The notes: a model not told the origin generated them from the letters alone. A DNA stretch of 64,000 nt from SBAX01 sp964646605 (GCA_964646605.1 CAZYEX010000053.1:1-64000); one strand, 5' to 3'; counted from the stretch's first letter, positions 18,017-28,100 are shown. Made by a program: numbers and translations.

Positions 18017-20867
18017 GCGCCGGCCACGTACCGCGGCGGGGCCATCAAACTTTCCAAGGATCGCCGTGGGTTTGCGGCGGTTCTTTGTCCCTCTCGCCCT
18101 TCTCGTTTTCGTTTCAAGCTGCGGCGGATGTCGGAGTTCGATCCGTTCGATCGAAGTGCGGACGTTCGATGCGCCGCCCGCGCCGCTTTCCTCTCGCGGC
18201 GAGGCGCGGGTGGAGTTGGCAGGCGCAATCAATGAGACCCTGAGTTTTTGCTTTGCGCTCCGCCCGATCGGGGGAGCGATCGAGCGTCCCGAGTTGTACG
18301 TTTCGCCGCCCACCTCGCGGGTGGCGACGATGGATCCCGCGTCGTTTGAGTTGTTTCGGATGCACCGGGTCGCGGTGGAGCGCTGGCCGGGGTGGCATAT
18401 CCGGTCCATCCCGCCGTCGCGCCGCGAGCCCGCGCCGCTCGATGTGCTCGTGCCCGTCCGTGCCCCGCGAGGCGGGCTTCCGCCACAGATGGTTGCGAAC
18501 CAGGAGTACTTTTTTTGGGTGGATGTGGCAATTGCCAAGGGAACTTCGGAGGGTATTTACGCGTCGCGGATCGAGTTGCGGTCGGAGGGGCGCGTTGCGG
18601 CGGCCATCGAAGTTTCGCTTACCGTCTGGCCGGTGGTGTTGCCGGACGAGGCGGGCATTCCCGTGATCGCGGAGTTGGACCATCGCAGGCTTTTCTCGCA
18701 GCACGTCGATCTGCGCGTCGGGCCGCTGGGGCTGCCGGATGATTGGCGGGATCATCCGAAGAGCGCCTCGTTGGATCGAGTGCTGCTGACGACGATGCGG
18801 GTCCTGCAAAATCATCGGTTGACGCCCGTGCTTCCCGAGTTGATGCCCGCGTTGAGTCCGAGTCAAAACCGCGAAATCCACGCCGATTGGTCGCATTACG
18901 ACGCGGTGGTCGAGCCGTTTCTCAACGGCCGGGCGTTTTACAATCGGGTTCCTCTGCGTTTGTGGCCGTTGCCGACGGCGCGGATTTCACGGGAGGAGTT
19001 GTCGGCCGCGAGTCTACGCTTCCCCTCGTCCGACGTCAGGCTCTCGTCGTTTGTCCGTGGGTGCGTGGACCACTTCGTGGAGAAGGGGTGGGCTGGGCGG
19101 TCGTACGCGGCCACGGCGGGTCCCTACAACGCCGTGATGGAATCGGCGGAACAAGTCCGGCGGTTGGCGTCCGCGGTCCGGATCGGCGGCGGGCAGGTGC
19201 CGGTCGCAACGCGGCGGTTTCCACAGGACATGAGAGCGCTGGGGTGGGAGCGGTTCGTTCATGAGAACGTGTCGCAGAGCGTGGACATCTGGATGCCGCG
19301 CGGGCAGTTCTTTGATCGCGGGATCATGGCGGACCAGGCTCGCGGCGGTCGGCGGAGCTGGCTGACGATGGATCGTCCGCCGTTCACGGGGACGACGGCG
19401 TTGTCTGGGGCCGCGGCGGACGCACGGATTCTCCCGTGGCAGGCGTTGGAGCTGGGGGCGGAGGCGCTGCACCTGGGTTCGATCAACCGCTGGCCGGAGT
19501 CGGCGGCGAATGCGTCAACGCAAGACTGCGCGTCGTTCGACCCGCACCTCCTGCTGTATCCGGGCGGCGAGTTTGGATGGGACGAACCGGTGGCAAGCGT
19601 GCGTTTGAAGCACCTTCGCCGTGGTTTGCAGGATGCAGCGTATCTTCGGCTGTTGAACGAGCACGGGTTGGAGCCCGTGGCGACGGCGGTTCGGAGCTCG
19701 TTGGTTCGATACGCGGGGGCCGACGCTTATCGCGCGCACTTTGCGGACGGCCGCTCGAACGGTTGGTCGGATGATCCGCAGATGTTTGAACTCGCCCGGC
19801 GGATCATGGCGGACGAACTCATGGCCGCTGCGTCCGGGTCCCAGCCCGCCGACGGTGGCAACGCCAAGTCGTTGGCACGGACCGCGGCCTGGCGGCGATT
19901 GATGGCGGGGACAAGATCGATCGAGCTTCGTGTGGATGGGGCGCGGGTTCGGATGAGAGGCTTTCCGGTGTCGCCTCAGGCCGAGGTCGACGTACACGTC
20001 ACGGTGGGCAACGGAGAACGGACGCCGGTGACGGGAACGGTGGAGTTCGAGACTCTACCCGCGGGCTGGTCGCAGGCCGTCGTCCCCGCACCGATCGAGG
20101 TGCCCGCGGGCGACGGAGTACGTGTCGTGCTGACTGCCCATCCGGGATTGTTGACGCTTCCTCCGGGCGGGGCGTTTACCTCGACGGTCGCTTTCACGGA
20201 AGAAGGGGGAACGGTTCACCGCCGGGCGGCGCGGACGACATACATCGAAGCGACCCCGCGCAGGGAGAGAATCGTGATCGACGGCGACCTATCGGACTGG
20301 CCCCCGGGTGCGGGGAACGTCGCCGGAGACTTTCAACTCATCAGCGGGGGACCACCGAGCGCCCGGACGACCGCATTCGTGCTTGCGGACCAGGAGAGTC
20401 TGTACGTGGCGGTGAACTCTGAGACCACTTCGCCGGGGGACCCCTCCGGCCCGCGGCGCAAAGGCGTCCGTTATGACGACCTCATTCCCGCGGATGAGGA
20501 GGACCTCATCGAGGTGCTGATCGACCCGCTCAACGCGGGAACTCGATCGCCGACGGACCTGTTCCACATTCTGGTGAAGCGCTCGGGAACGGACGTGACG
20601 GAGGTGGGGATCGGGACGGATCCACCGTGCGGGGCCCGTCGGCCCTGGGCGGCGGATTTGGAAGTCGCGACCCGCGACGGTTCGAGGCGCTGGATTGCGG
20701 AACTGCGCATTCCGTTATCGGCTTTCGGAGCGGACGAACCCGACGGAGCGATTTGGGGACTCAACATCACGCGATGGGACGCGGCGGGGCAGGAGTTAAG
20801 CACCTGGTCCGGGGCGACCGGGAACGCCTACGACCCGCTTTCGCTGGGGAATCTGCAGGTGTGGTAA
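18003..20867 (+). CDS. DUF4091 (GH123-like) lipoprotein with C-terminal CBM9-like domain
   Basis: A 954-residue exported protein. The hydrophobic leader FFVPLALLVFVSSCGGC carries a lipobox (VSSC), so lipidation is likely. The central region (about residues 220-590) has the look of DUF4091/glycoside hydrolase 123-like proteins: ANQEYFFWVDVAIAKGTSEG early on, LLLYPGGEFG near 520, and SVRLKHLRRGLQDAAYLRLL. The last 200 residues, starting ERIVIDGDLSDWPPGAG, resemble the carbohydrate-binding CBM9-like beta sandwich. A role in cutting glycans is plausible but the catalytic pair was not located by eye. A GTG at 18066 would give a shorter leader; the 18003 start overlaps the gene upstream. Confidence 0.7.
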   Translation: MRNPRRRPRTAAGPSNFPRIAVGLRRFFVPLALLVFVSSCGGCRSSIRSIEVRTFDAPPAPLSSRGEARVELAGAINETLSFCFALRPIGGAIERPELYVSPPTSRVATMDPASFELFRMHRVAVERWPGWHIRSIPPSRREPAPLDVLVPVRAPRGGLPPQMVANQEYFFWVDVAIAKGTSEGIYASRIELRSEGRVAAAIEVSLTVWPVVLPDEAGIPVIAELDHRRLFSQHVDLRVGPLGLPDDWRDHPKSASLDRVLLTTMRVLQNHRLTPVLPELMPALSPSQNREIHADWSHYDAVVEPFLNGRAFYNRVPLRLWPLPTARISREELSAASLRFPSSDVRLSSFVRGCVDHFVEKGWAGRSYAATAGPYNAVMESAEQVRRLASAVRIGGGQVPVATRRFPQDMRALGWERFVHENVSQSVDIWMPRGQFFDRGIMADQARGGRRSWLTMDRPPFTGTTALSGAAADARILPWQALELGAEALHLGSINRWPESAANASTQDCASFDPHLLLYPGGEFGWDEPVASVRLKHLRRGLQDAAYLRLLNEHGLEPVATAVRSSLVRYAGADAYRAHFADGRSNGWSDDPQMFELARRIMADELMAAASGSQPADGGNAKSLARTAAWRRLMAGTRSIELRVDGARVRMRGFPVSPQAEVDVHVTVGNGERTPVTGTVEFETLPAGWSQAVVPAPIEVPAGDGVRVVLTAHPGLLTLPPGGAFTSTVAFTEEGGTVHRRAARTTYIEATPRRERIVIDGDLSDWPPGAGNVAGDFQLISGGPPSARTTAFVLADQESLYVAVNSETTSPGDPSGPRRKGVRYDDLIPADEEDLIEVLIDPLNAGTRSPTDLFHILVKRSGTDVTEVGIGTDPPCGARRPWAADLEVATRDGSRRWIAELRIPLSAFGADEPDGAIWGLNITRWDAAGQELSTWSGATGNAYDPLSLGNLQVW

Positions 20868-20950
20868 CGGATAATCGGGTTTGATTGCCGCGATTGGGGG
20901 GGTAACATTGGATGGGAGTTCAGCGCGACGCTTCGGGTTGCGGACTCCGC

Positions 20951-20966
20951 GCGGGCTTAAGCCCGC
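20951..20966. repeat. Perfect 16-bp palindrome GCGGGCTTAAGCCCGC
   Basis: An 8+8 palindrome in the short gap between the DUF4091 gene and the pseudopilin gene. A related hairpin with a GCGA loop occurs at 45582-45601. Both continue into GCCCGCGG, so they may be members of one dispersed family. Confidence 0.6.
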
Positions 20967-21005
20967 GGCTCGATGGGGGTGTCGAGGCGTTATCGGAACC
21001 AAGCC

Positions 21006-21857
21006 ATGTCCACTTGTCGATCAACCAGGCGTGCCTCGCGCGGGGCGTTCACGCTGATCGAACTGCTGGTGGTCATTTCGATTATCTCTCTGCTGATCTC
21101 GATCCTGTTGCCCTCACTGAGCCGGGCGCGGGACCAAGCGAAAAGTGTGCATTGTCTGGCGAAGCTCAAGGAGTATGGGAATGCTCTGGCGGCGTATGAG
21201 AACGTGACCAGCGGGGGTCTGCCTCCGGCCCTATGGAAGCCGGCGGAATCGGACCTTGCGGACCCCAACGACGCAGTCAAGGTCGACGTGGGGCGAGACG
21301 GCGAGCAGACTATCTCGTATGGTTGGTCGGAGATTCTGTTCACGTATGTTTACCATCAGGAAGTCCGCCTGCGGGAGTCGTTTCCGGTGCAGCGGAACAT
21401 CGGCGGTCGGCAGTGGGAGAAGTATTTCATCTGCAACGCGGCCGGGGACGACGGCCCGCACAGCGGGCATTATCGAGTCTACCTGCCCGCGTGGGGGGCG
21501 GGGTCGGTGGGGTTGGATCGCAAAGGACGCTGGAACGAGAAAATCCGCGCGAACCCGTCTCGGGGGGCGCAGCGGGAGATGATCCGCCCGAAGCTGCCGC
21601 TGATCGGCGACGCCAACGAATTTTCGGAGCGCGGCGACGGCTTGGGAAACGACGACTGCAGCTACATCGACGCGGGGGAGGCCAACTATGCGGGGTCGGA
21701 CGGGCAACGCAATGGGAACCGCTTCTCCGATCGCCATTACGGCGGCGGGAACTACCTTTTCCAGGACTTGCACGGGTCGTGGGACACGCGGATGCGCGAG
21801 GAATTGGCCCGGGATTTTGACCTCAACGGAATTGTCGATGTCGACGTTCAGCCGTGA
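21006..21857 (+). CDS. Type II secretion/pilin-like protein with prepilin leader
   Basis: The N-terminus ASRGAFTLIELLVVISIISL followed by LISILLPSLSRARDQAKSVH is a prepilin leader: cleavage after G, methylated F, and glutamate five residues in. The C-terminal part (RHYGGGNYLFQDLHGSWDTR) is the pattern found near the end of planctomycete prepilin-like proteins of the H-X9-DG group, with the DG degenerate here. Such proteins are very numerous in planctomycetes and are probably processed by a prepilin peptidase; function unknown. ATG 21006 is preferred over an earlier GTG/ATG at 20973 because it gives a conventional short leader. The tail DFDLNGIVDVDVQP resembles half a calcium loop. Confidence 0.8.
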   Translation: MSTCRSTRRASRGAFTLIELLVVISIISLLISILLPSLSRARDQAKSVHCLAKLKEYGNALAAYENVTSGGLPPALWKPAESDLADPNDAVKVDVGRDGEQTISYGWSEILFTYVYHQEVRLRESFPVQRNIGGRQWEKYFICNAAGDDGPHSGHYRVYLPAWGAGSVGLDRKGRWNEKIRANPSRGAQREMIRPKLPLIGDANEFSERGDGLGNDDCSYIDAGEANYAGSDGQRNGNRFSDRHYGGGNYLFQDLHGSWDTRMREELARDFDLNGIVDVDVQP

Positions 21858-21897
21858 GTAACCGCTCGTCGACGTCGCCCTGAGACACGGACGCAGC

Positions 21898-22797
21898 TTG
21901 GTCTTTCCACCTTTCAATCTTTGTGCGTTCCTTTTTCTGGCGTCACTCTTTGCGCCGACCGACGGACTGACCACGGTTGAATTCAAACACTATGTCCTGG
22001 AGACGGACGTGGTTCCCGACAGGGCGAAGTTCATCGGGCAACTGATGGACGCCACGGGGAAGGAGTTCGACCGGCGGTTTGCGGGCTTTCACGGGATCGT
22101 TCGTAAGAAGCCCAAGCTCAAGGTCTTTGCAAGCAAGGAACGGTACGTCGAGGAGCTGAAGGGGGCGACTTCGGGCGGCAACGTGGAGTTTACGTCGGGA
22201 GTGTTTTGCGTCCGTGATGAGACGGTGTATTCGTACGATTCGCCGGGTTTGGAATCGACGCTCAAGCACGAATGTTTTCATCAGTTCGCACACTTTGTGA
22301 TCGGCGGGACGCTGCCGCTGTGGGCGAACGAAGGATTGGCGGAGTATTTCTCGGCCGGGGTGTTCGACGAGTGGGCGGGAGAGATGCGGCTGGGGGGCGT
22401 TCCCACGGGGCGCGTGCTCGTTCTACGCGACACTTGGAAGACGCCGGATAAGCTCACCATCGACGAATTGTTGCAGATCGGTCCGTTGGAGTGGCAGCAC
22501 AACCTGGACGATCCGCGGGGGGCCGCACAGTACGCGCAAGCCTGGGCGCTGTGTCACTTTCTGGTTCACGGGGAGGGCGGCAAGTACGAGAAGTACTTCG
22601 ACCGGTTCCTGCGCTTCATCGACGGGGGGCTGGACGGCGAGACGGCGTTCAAACAGGCGTTCGGGCCGGATACCAAGCCCTTGCAGGCGAAGTACGACGC
22701 TTACATCGAGCAACTGGTGGCCCGGACGCCTTTGCGCAAGGTCGAGAAGCCGCCGCCGGACGGGGCCGCAAAACCCAAAGCGAAGAAGAAACCGTAG
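21898..22797 (+). CDS. DUF1570-type putative zinc metalloprotease, secreted
   Basis: 299 residues from TTG 21898. A short hydrophobic leader (FNLCAFLFLASLFAPTDG) suggests export. The metal site is clear: HECFHQ at about residues 124-129 fits HExxH, and NEGLAEYF some 18 residues later supplies the third glutamate of a gluzincin-like peptidase. Lines such as KLKVFASKERYVEEL are typical of DUF1570. The tail is basic and Lys/Pro-rich. Substrate unknown. It faces the two M16 peptidase genes, which converge on it from the other strand 17 bases away. Confidence 0.75.
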   Translation: MVFPPFNLCAFLFLASLFAPTDGLTTVEFKHYVLETDVVPDRAKFIGQLMDATGKEFDRRFAGFHGIVRKKPKLKVFASKERYVEELKGATSGGNVEFTSGVFCVRDETVYSYDSPGLESTLKHECFHQFAHFVIGGTLPLWANEGLAEYFSAGVFDEWAGEMRLGGVPTGRVLVLRDTWKTPDKLTIDELLQIGPLEWQHNLDDPRGAAQYAQAWALCHFLVHGEGGKYEKYFDRFLRFIDGGLDGETAFKQAFGPDTKPLQAKYDAYIEQLVARTPLRKVEKPPPDGAAKPKAKKKP

Positions 22798-22814
22798 CCA
22801 GCCGCGTCGAGGTT

Positions 22815-24296
22815 CTACCGCCGCATGGTCTCGGGATCGCGGAGGGGCAGGCGGGTGACCTTGCCGAAAACGTCGAACTTGAGGTCCTTCGCCTTGTCGT
22901 AACCGCCGCCGATCACGCCGTCAGCATCGCCGACCGCGAGGATCACCAACTTGTCGGGCTGCAAATACTTCTGGGCCACGCGCAGTACGTCATCGGGGGT
23001 GACCTTCTTTAGATTTTCGATGTAGGTCTCCCAATACTTGGAATCCCGTCCGGTATACTCGTCGGAGGCGAAGGTTTCGAGGATGGTCATCTTGTCGTCG
23101 AAGCGCTGCGGGAGGCTTTCGACGTAGAAGTTGACCGTGTCATCGACGTCCGGTTGGCTGACTTTCTCCATGCGCAGGCGGGCGATCTCGTCGAGAACGA
23201 TGCGCGTGGCGTAGGCGCAGGAGTTGGTTTTGCTCTGGAACCAGGCGCGGAAGTTCCCGGACCAATAAATGCCTTGGCCGAACTGACTGCCGGTGTTGTA
23301 GGCGAGTCCTTCGTCGGAGCGGACCTTGGCCACCAGGCGTGAACGGAAGCCCGAGGCGCCGAGGATGCCGTTCATCACTTGCAAGGCGAACTCGTCCGGC
23401 GTGCCGCGCATGGCGCCTTTGTGTCCGACGGTGACACGTCCCTGGTTGACGTCGGCTTTGTGAACCACGTAGACGCCGGGCTTGGGGTCGAAGTTGGGCT
23501 TGGGGAAGGTGCGGGGCGACTTCTCCCCGCTGGGCCAGTCGGCGAAGGCCTTCTCCACCTTCTTGAGCATCTCCTTGCGGTCGAAGTCGCCGGCGACGGC
23601 GAGCATCATGTTGCCGGGGTGAACGTATTTGCGATGGAAGGCGATCAAGTCGTCGCGGGTGATCGCGCCCAGGGTGGCGGGCGTGGGGTACCAGTTGCTG
23701 AAGTGCTCCTCGCCGTTCATGAGGAAACCGAACTCGGTTTGTTCGACGGTTCCCGTGTTGTCGTTGCGGCGTTTGACGTTCTGGAGGCGGCGCTCCTTGG
23801 CCAGGCGGAAGCGCGTTTCGTCGTAACGCGGATAGCGGAGGATGCTGACGAGCAGGTCCAAACCGGCGTCAATGTCCTTGGAAAGTACGGAGACGCCGGC
23901 GGAACCCTGGGTTTCGCCGATATTGCAGAAAACCTGGGCGGCGAGGAACTCGATTCGTTCATCCAGTTGTTCGGGGGTGAGGTCTTGGGTGCCGCCGTCG
24001 CGCATCTGTTCTCCGGCGAGGGCGGCGAGGCCGATCTTTTCCGGAGAATCGAAGGCGCCTCCGGCGGCGATGGTGACGTGGATGTCGAAGACGGGCAACA
24101 TGCGCTCTTCGGCGATGTAGACGACCATCCCGTTGGGCAGAACCTCACGGAACTGCGCCGCGGAGGGGACCTTGTAGTCGAACTTGGGATACTCGAGTTT
24201 CTCGGGATGGGACGCAATGGGCGTTTCGGCGCGACTCCACGTCGCCGCAGATACAAGGCACGAAAGGCCGAGCAGGGTTGTGGAACGGGCATTCAT
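22815..24296 (-). CDS. M16-family peptidase-like subunit without the zinc motif
   Basis: 493 residues with a signal sequence (TTLLGLSCLVSAATWSRAE). The fold is M16 (insulinase/processing peptidase): VLPNGMVVYIAEERMLPVFD at the start, NMMLAVAGDFDRKEML at about 230, and the C-terminal half with a GILGASGFRSRLVAKVRSDE motif. Where the active enzyme has HxxEH, this protein reads GLAALAGEQM, so it should be inactive and serve as partner. It begins one base after the stop of the active M16 gene, so the two are almost certainly co-translated and form a heterodimer in the periplasm, as known for other bacterial M16B pairs. Confidence 0.88.
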   Translation of the reverse strand: MNARSTTLLGLSCLVSAATWSRAETPIASHPEKLEYPKFDYKVPSAAQFREVLPNGMVVYIAEERMLPVFDIHVTIAAGGAFDSPEKIGLAALAGEQMRDGGTQDLTPEQLDERIEFLAAQVFCNIGETQGSAGVSVLSKDIDAGLDLLVSILRYPRYDETRFRLAKERRLQNVKRRNDNTGTVEQTEFGFLMNGEEHFSNWYPTPATLGAITRDDLIAFHRKYVHPGNMMLAVAGDFDRKEMLKKVEKAFADWPSGEKSPRTFPKPNFDPKPGVYVVHKADVNQGRVTVGHKGAMRGTPDEFALQVMNGILGASGFRSRLVAKVRSDEGLAYNTGSQFGQGIYWSGNFRAWFQSKTNSCAYATRIVLDEIARLRMEKVSQPDVDDTVNFYVESLPQRFDDKMTILETFASDEYTGRDSKYWETYIENLKKVTPDDVLRVAQKYLQPDKLVILAVGDADGVIGGGYDKAKDLKFDVFGKVTRLPLRDPETMRR

Positions 24297-24297
24297 G

Positions 24298-26100
24298 TTA
24301 TTTCGTCTCCTTGCTAGCCGCTTCGAGTTCCGCGACGCGAGTCTTCATGGCCTTCATCATCATTTCCAGGACCGGTTTTTGTGGATCGGGCACTTGGCCT
24401 GAGGCCAGCATCTGCTCCATTTGCTGCAAGCTTGTCTGCAGCTTGGCGAGGTCCTTGGATTCCTTGATTTTGGAAAGTTGTTGCTTGATGGCGCCCTGGA
24501 CTTCGGCGGGAACGCCGGCGAGGGCCGCGGTCAACTCAGGGTCCTCGCTTTCCTTGGAGGCGCTCGCCTTGGTGCGATAGATGGCTACGGTGCGGGTCTT
24601 GTGGTCGAAGTAGGTCTTGAGGATGCGCTTCACGTCGTCGGCGGTGACCTTGAGCATCCGCTCCGGCGATTCGTTCAGGTAGCTCCAGTCATACCAGAGG
24701 TCGTAGACGGCGAGTTGGAACATCAGGCCGGTGTTGTTTCGCAAACGCTGGATGGATTGGGCGAGGACCTGGTTCTTCACCTTTTCCAATTCGTAGGCGG
24801 TGATTTCGCCGTCACGAAGCTTGTCGATCTCTTCGAGGATCATCTTCTCGACCGCTTCGGGTTCCTTGCCCTCTTTCACCGTGGCGTTGATTTCGAAGTA
24901 GCCGGCGTATTTGCGGGAGGCGTTGTTGGCGGAGGGCTGTCCGAGGACCGCCTCCTCCTGGGTGAACAGTCTCTTGTAGAGTCGGCCGGTTTTGCCGGAG
25001 AGAAGCTGGCCGGCGACATCGAGGGCGGCGTCGTCGCTATGGCCCATGGCCACGCCGTGGTAGCGGATGCTGAGCTGCGGGTTGGTCTCCGCCTCACCGA
25101 GAAAGCGTCGCTCGGCCAGGGGCTTGGGTTCTTCGGTGATGATCGGCGCGGGTGGGATGGTCCCTTTGGGAATCCGTCCGAAATAACGCTTGGCTTGCTC
25201 CACAACCTTGTCGGAGTCGAAGTCCCCGACCAGAACCACTTTGGCGTTGTTGGGGGCGTAGTAGATCTTGTAGAAATCACGCACGTCCTGGGCGGTGATG
25301 GATTCGACCTCGGACGCCCAACCGAGGACGGGCACGCCGTAGGGGTGGGATTGCCAAAAGAGGGCCTCGAAGGCCTCGTCGAGCCTTCCCGTGGGCGTGC
25401 TCTCGGTTCGCAGGCGGCGCTCCTCGCGGACGTTGTCGCGCTCCACGTAGAACTCGCGCATGATGCCGTTGGCCATTCGGTCGGACTCCAGCCAGAAGAA
25501 GAGCTCGATCTTGTTGGCGGGAATCTCGACGAAGTAGATGGTGAAGTCCTCGGAGGTTCCGGCGTTCAGGCCGGCGCCCCCGTTGGTGGTGTAGAGATTG
25601 AACAACTCGTTGTTCTTGATGAACGGGCGGTGCTTCTCGACGAGTTCGTCGAAGCGTTTCTTCATGGCGATGTACTCGGGCGTCCACTGCGCGGGGTCGA
25701 GGACATCGCTGATCTTGCCGTGGCGTTTCATCTCCCGCATGCGGTTCATCTCGTCGTTCATCTGCACGCGGAGCTTTTCCTCGTCGTCGATGATCTTTTT
25801 CTCGCCCTCGAAGTCCGTGGTGCCGACGATGGTCGAGCCTTTGAAGAGCATGTGCTCGAAGAGGTGGGCGATGCCGCTTTGCCCGCGGGGGTCGTTGACC
25901 GACCCCACGTCGTAGGCGACGCAGCAGGCGACGGTCGGGGCCTCATGACGCTCGACCAGCAACAGCTCCAACCCGTTGTCGAGTTTTTCGACTCTGGGCT
26001 GGACGCCCTTGGCGTAGGCCGGGCGGTCGTACCCCTGGAATGCCAGCCCGAGCGCGGTTGCCGCCAGAAAAACAAGTTTGTCCCGTCGATACCGTCCCAT
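24298..26100 (-). CDS. M16 zinc peptidase, active subunit
   Basis: About 600 residues. The ATG at 26100 is chosen because AGGAG lies at the correct distance and a signal peptide follows (KLVFLAATALGLAFQGYDRP); the frame is open to 26268 but that extension looks noncoding. The inverted zinc site is SGIAHLFEHMLFKGS (HLFEH, about residues 77-81). TNGGAGLNAGTSEDFTIYF and NNAKVVLVGDFDSDKVV are typical of M16B peptidases. The C-terminus is a charged helical tail with Met/Gln-rich content. First gene of a two-gene operon with the inactive partner. Probably degrades peptides in the periplasm. Confidence 0.92.
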   Translation of the reverse strand: MGRYRRDKLVFLAATALGLAFQGYDRPAYAKGVQPRVEKLDNGLELLLVERHEAPTVACCVAYDVGSVNDPRGQSGIAHLFEHMLFKGSTIVGTTDFEGEKKIIDDEEKLRVQMNDEMNRMREMKRHGKISDVLDPAQWTPEYIAMKKRFDELVEKHRPFIKNNELFNLYTTNGGAGLNAGTSEDFTIYFVEIPANKIELFFWLESDRMANGIMREFYVERDNVREERRLRTESTPTGRLDEAFEALFWQSHPYGVPVLGWASEVESITAQDVRDFYKIYYAPNNAKVVLVGDFDSDKVVEQAKRYFGRIPKGTIPPAPIITEEPKPLAERRFLGEAETNPQLSIRYHGVAMGHSDDAALDVAGQLLSGKTGRLYKRLFTQEEAVLGQPSANNASRKYAGYFEINATVKEGKEPEAVEKMILEEIDKLRDGEITAYELEKVKNQVLAQSIQRLRNNTGLMFQLAVYDLWYDWSYLNESPERMLKVTADDVKRILKTYFDHKTRTVAIYRTKASASKESEDPELTAALAGVPAEVQGAIKQQLSKIKESKDLAKLQTSLQQMEQMLASGQVPDPQKPVLEMMMKAMKTRVAELEAASKETK

Positions 26101-26328
26101 GCGTAGTCTCCTCGGCGTTGGTCTCTCTCGACCGTCGCGGTCGAAAAGGGGGATATTAAGGCACCCCCGCCCAGACGGCAAACGTGTGATTTTGTGTCCC
26201 TTTTCCGGTCGCCCGGTCGTCCAGGACCGACGGACAAACGGTTGACCCGTATCCTCCCCGGGTGACAATCTCCGGCCATCCGCTCGGATTCGGGCGGAAC
26301 CGTCCGTTCTTTTTGGAAAGGCTCGTTT

Positions 26329-27918
26329 ATGTCCACGCTCGCAGGTCCGTTCCTGAAGTTCGTCCGTTGCTCAAATAACGAGTGGGTCGTCTCGGCGATC
26401 TTGGTCGCCGACAGTGACAAGCCCCCTGTCCTTTCGTGGTCCGTGGTTTCCTCTAACACCAAAAACACCCCGCCCAAACCCCGAGACATCTTTCGCAACG
26501 GACCGAACGCCGTCGTTTGGCGCTACCAATGGTCGGTTCCCTTGCAGCCGCGGGAACAAACGGTCGAGTACACGATCGACAAGCAGGTGCGTCGCTTCGT
26601 CGTTCCCGCGGAGGGCAAGCGGCTGCGCCTGGGCTACGCCTCGTGCAACGGGTTCCATTCGCTCAACGACATGAAGAGCGTTGTGCCCAACGCCATGTGG
26701 GGAGTGCTGCCCGCCGGCCCCGTCCCCATCCGCAAGGACAAAGCCGGGCCGATCTTCACTGTCCTACACCAGCACCTTGATGAACCCATTCACTTGCTCC
26801 TGATGGGCGGCGATCAAGTCTACGCGGACTCGATCTGGCTCGCGGTGCCCGCGATTCGCGAGTGGGTGGAGGGCGATGACAAGTGGACTGCAAAGTTCAC
26901 CCGGAAGATGGAAACCGAGGTCAAGCAGTTCTATTTCAACCTCTACGCTTCACGTTGGTCGAAGCCCGGTCCCGCCGACGCCTTTGCGTCGATCCCGACG
27001 CTCATGATGTGGGACGACCATGACATCTTCGACGGCTGGGGTTCGTACGATGACGACATCCAGCAATCCGACGTCTACCAAGGTATTTTCCGCGGTGCGC
27101 GAGAGTGTTTCGAGGTCTTTCAGCTTCACCGGCGACCGGGCGACGCGGGCGGCGCGGACGAGGGACTCATCGAGGAACTTGGTCGCAACCCGCTACGACG
27201 GAACCTCACATCCTGCCACCGAATCAACGATGTCGCGATCGTAGCACTGGATACCCGGTCGAACCGCGCGACGAATACGATCCTCCCGCAATCCACATGG
27301 AAGGCCGTTTTCGATTGGATGGATGCCGAGCAGGGTTGCAAGCACTTGTTCTTGATGGCCAGCATCCCTGTCGTGTATCCGAAGTATCCAGCGTTCATCG
27401 AGGGTTTCATGGGACTCTGGCCCGGACAAGCGACCGGACATCTCGATTCCCTCGAGGACGACCTTCGAGACCATTGGCGAAGCGGGCAGCACACCGGTGA
27501 GCGTCTGCGCTTGATTCACCGCCTGTTGAGGTTCGCCCGCGACAACCATTGCCGCGTTACCATCCTTTCCGGCGACGTGCATCTGGCGGCGCTGGGATTG
27601 TTGAGTTCAACGCGCGAGACCGCGAAGTTCCCCAATACCCAAACGATCACCCAACTGATCTCTTCGCCGATCGCCAATCTTCCGCAACCGCGAAGCGGGC
27701 AACTCGCCCTACAGGCGATCATCGGGAACCCGGACGCCGTCGACCGCGGGATCACCGCCGCCATGGACAATTTTCCAGACACGGAAATAAAGGTTGTCGC
27801 CGCTCGGAACTGGCTCTGTCTGGACATCGAAAAGGATCGACGGATCTGGGCCAAGTGGTGGGTGGAAGATCGGCTGACGCCGCTATGGAAAGTCATCCAC
27901 GCGCCCGGGCCATCTTGA
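26329..27918 (+). CDS. PhoD-like metallophosphatase
   Basis: 529 residues with no signal peptide. Metallophosphoesterase motifs are spread as in the alkaline phosphatase D family: LLMGGDQVYADS at about 161, MMWDDHDIFDGWGSYDDD at about 227, and RVTILSGDVHLAALG at about 414. The N-terminal 100 residues form a beta-rich lead domain (RRFVVPAEGKRLRLGYASCN). GGAAAGG lies 9 bases before the ATG. Hydrolysis of phosphomono- or diesters is expected; the natural substrate is unknown. Monocistronic by context; it diverges from the M16 operon. Confidence 0.85.
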   Translation: MSTLAGPFLKFVRCSNNEWVVSAILVADSDKPPVLSWSVVSSNTKNTPPKPRDIFRNGPNAVVWRYQWSVPLQPREQTVEYTIDKQVRRFVVPAEGKRLRLGYASCNGFHSLNDMKSVVPNAMWGVLPAGPVPIRKDKAGPIFTVLHQHLDEPIHLLLMGGDQVYADSIWLAVPAIREWVEGDDKWTAKFTRKMETEVKQFYFNLYASRWSKPGPADAFASIPTLMMWDDHDIFDGWGSYDDDIQQSDVYQGIFRGARECFEVFQLHRRPGDAGGADEGLIEELGRNPLRRNLTSCHRINDVAIVALDTRSNRATNTILPQSTWKAVFDWMDAEQGCKHLFLMASIPVVYPKYPAFIEGFMGLWPGQATGHLDSLEDDLRDHWRSGQHTGERLRLIHRLLRFARDNHCRVTILSGDVHLAALGLLSSTRETAKFPNTQTITQLISSPIANLPQPRSGQLALQAIIGNPDAVDRGITAAMDNFPDTEIKVVAARNWLCLDIEKDRRIWAKWWVEDRLTPLWKVIHAPGPS

Positions 27919-28100
27919 GGACGCGCCGTCGTGCGAAGAACCGGGCGGGTCAACGCTTTCCCTTCGTTGGGCACCCTCCGTTCTCAACGCGGATGGTCGC
28001 GACGAGGAGAAGATCCACGAGCTTGAAGCCGCCGCCGGGTGCGGCCACGACAGGTGTGGCGTTGGGTCCTGCACAGGATCGCTTTTTTTCCAACGGGCCG

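Noticed and set aside
24421..26106. Long plus-strand frame opposite the M16 gene (561 codons)
   Set aside because: Mirror frame of the M16 peptidase, low-complexity Val/Gly/Asp composition, no motif.
28050..28090. T-run after a short inverted repeat (TCCTG/CAGGA) downstream of the PhoD-like gene
   Set aside because: The stem is 5 bp with an impossible 2-nt loop and lies 150 bases from the stop; not convincing as terminator.
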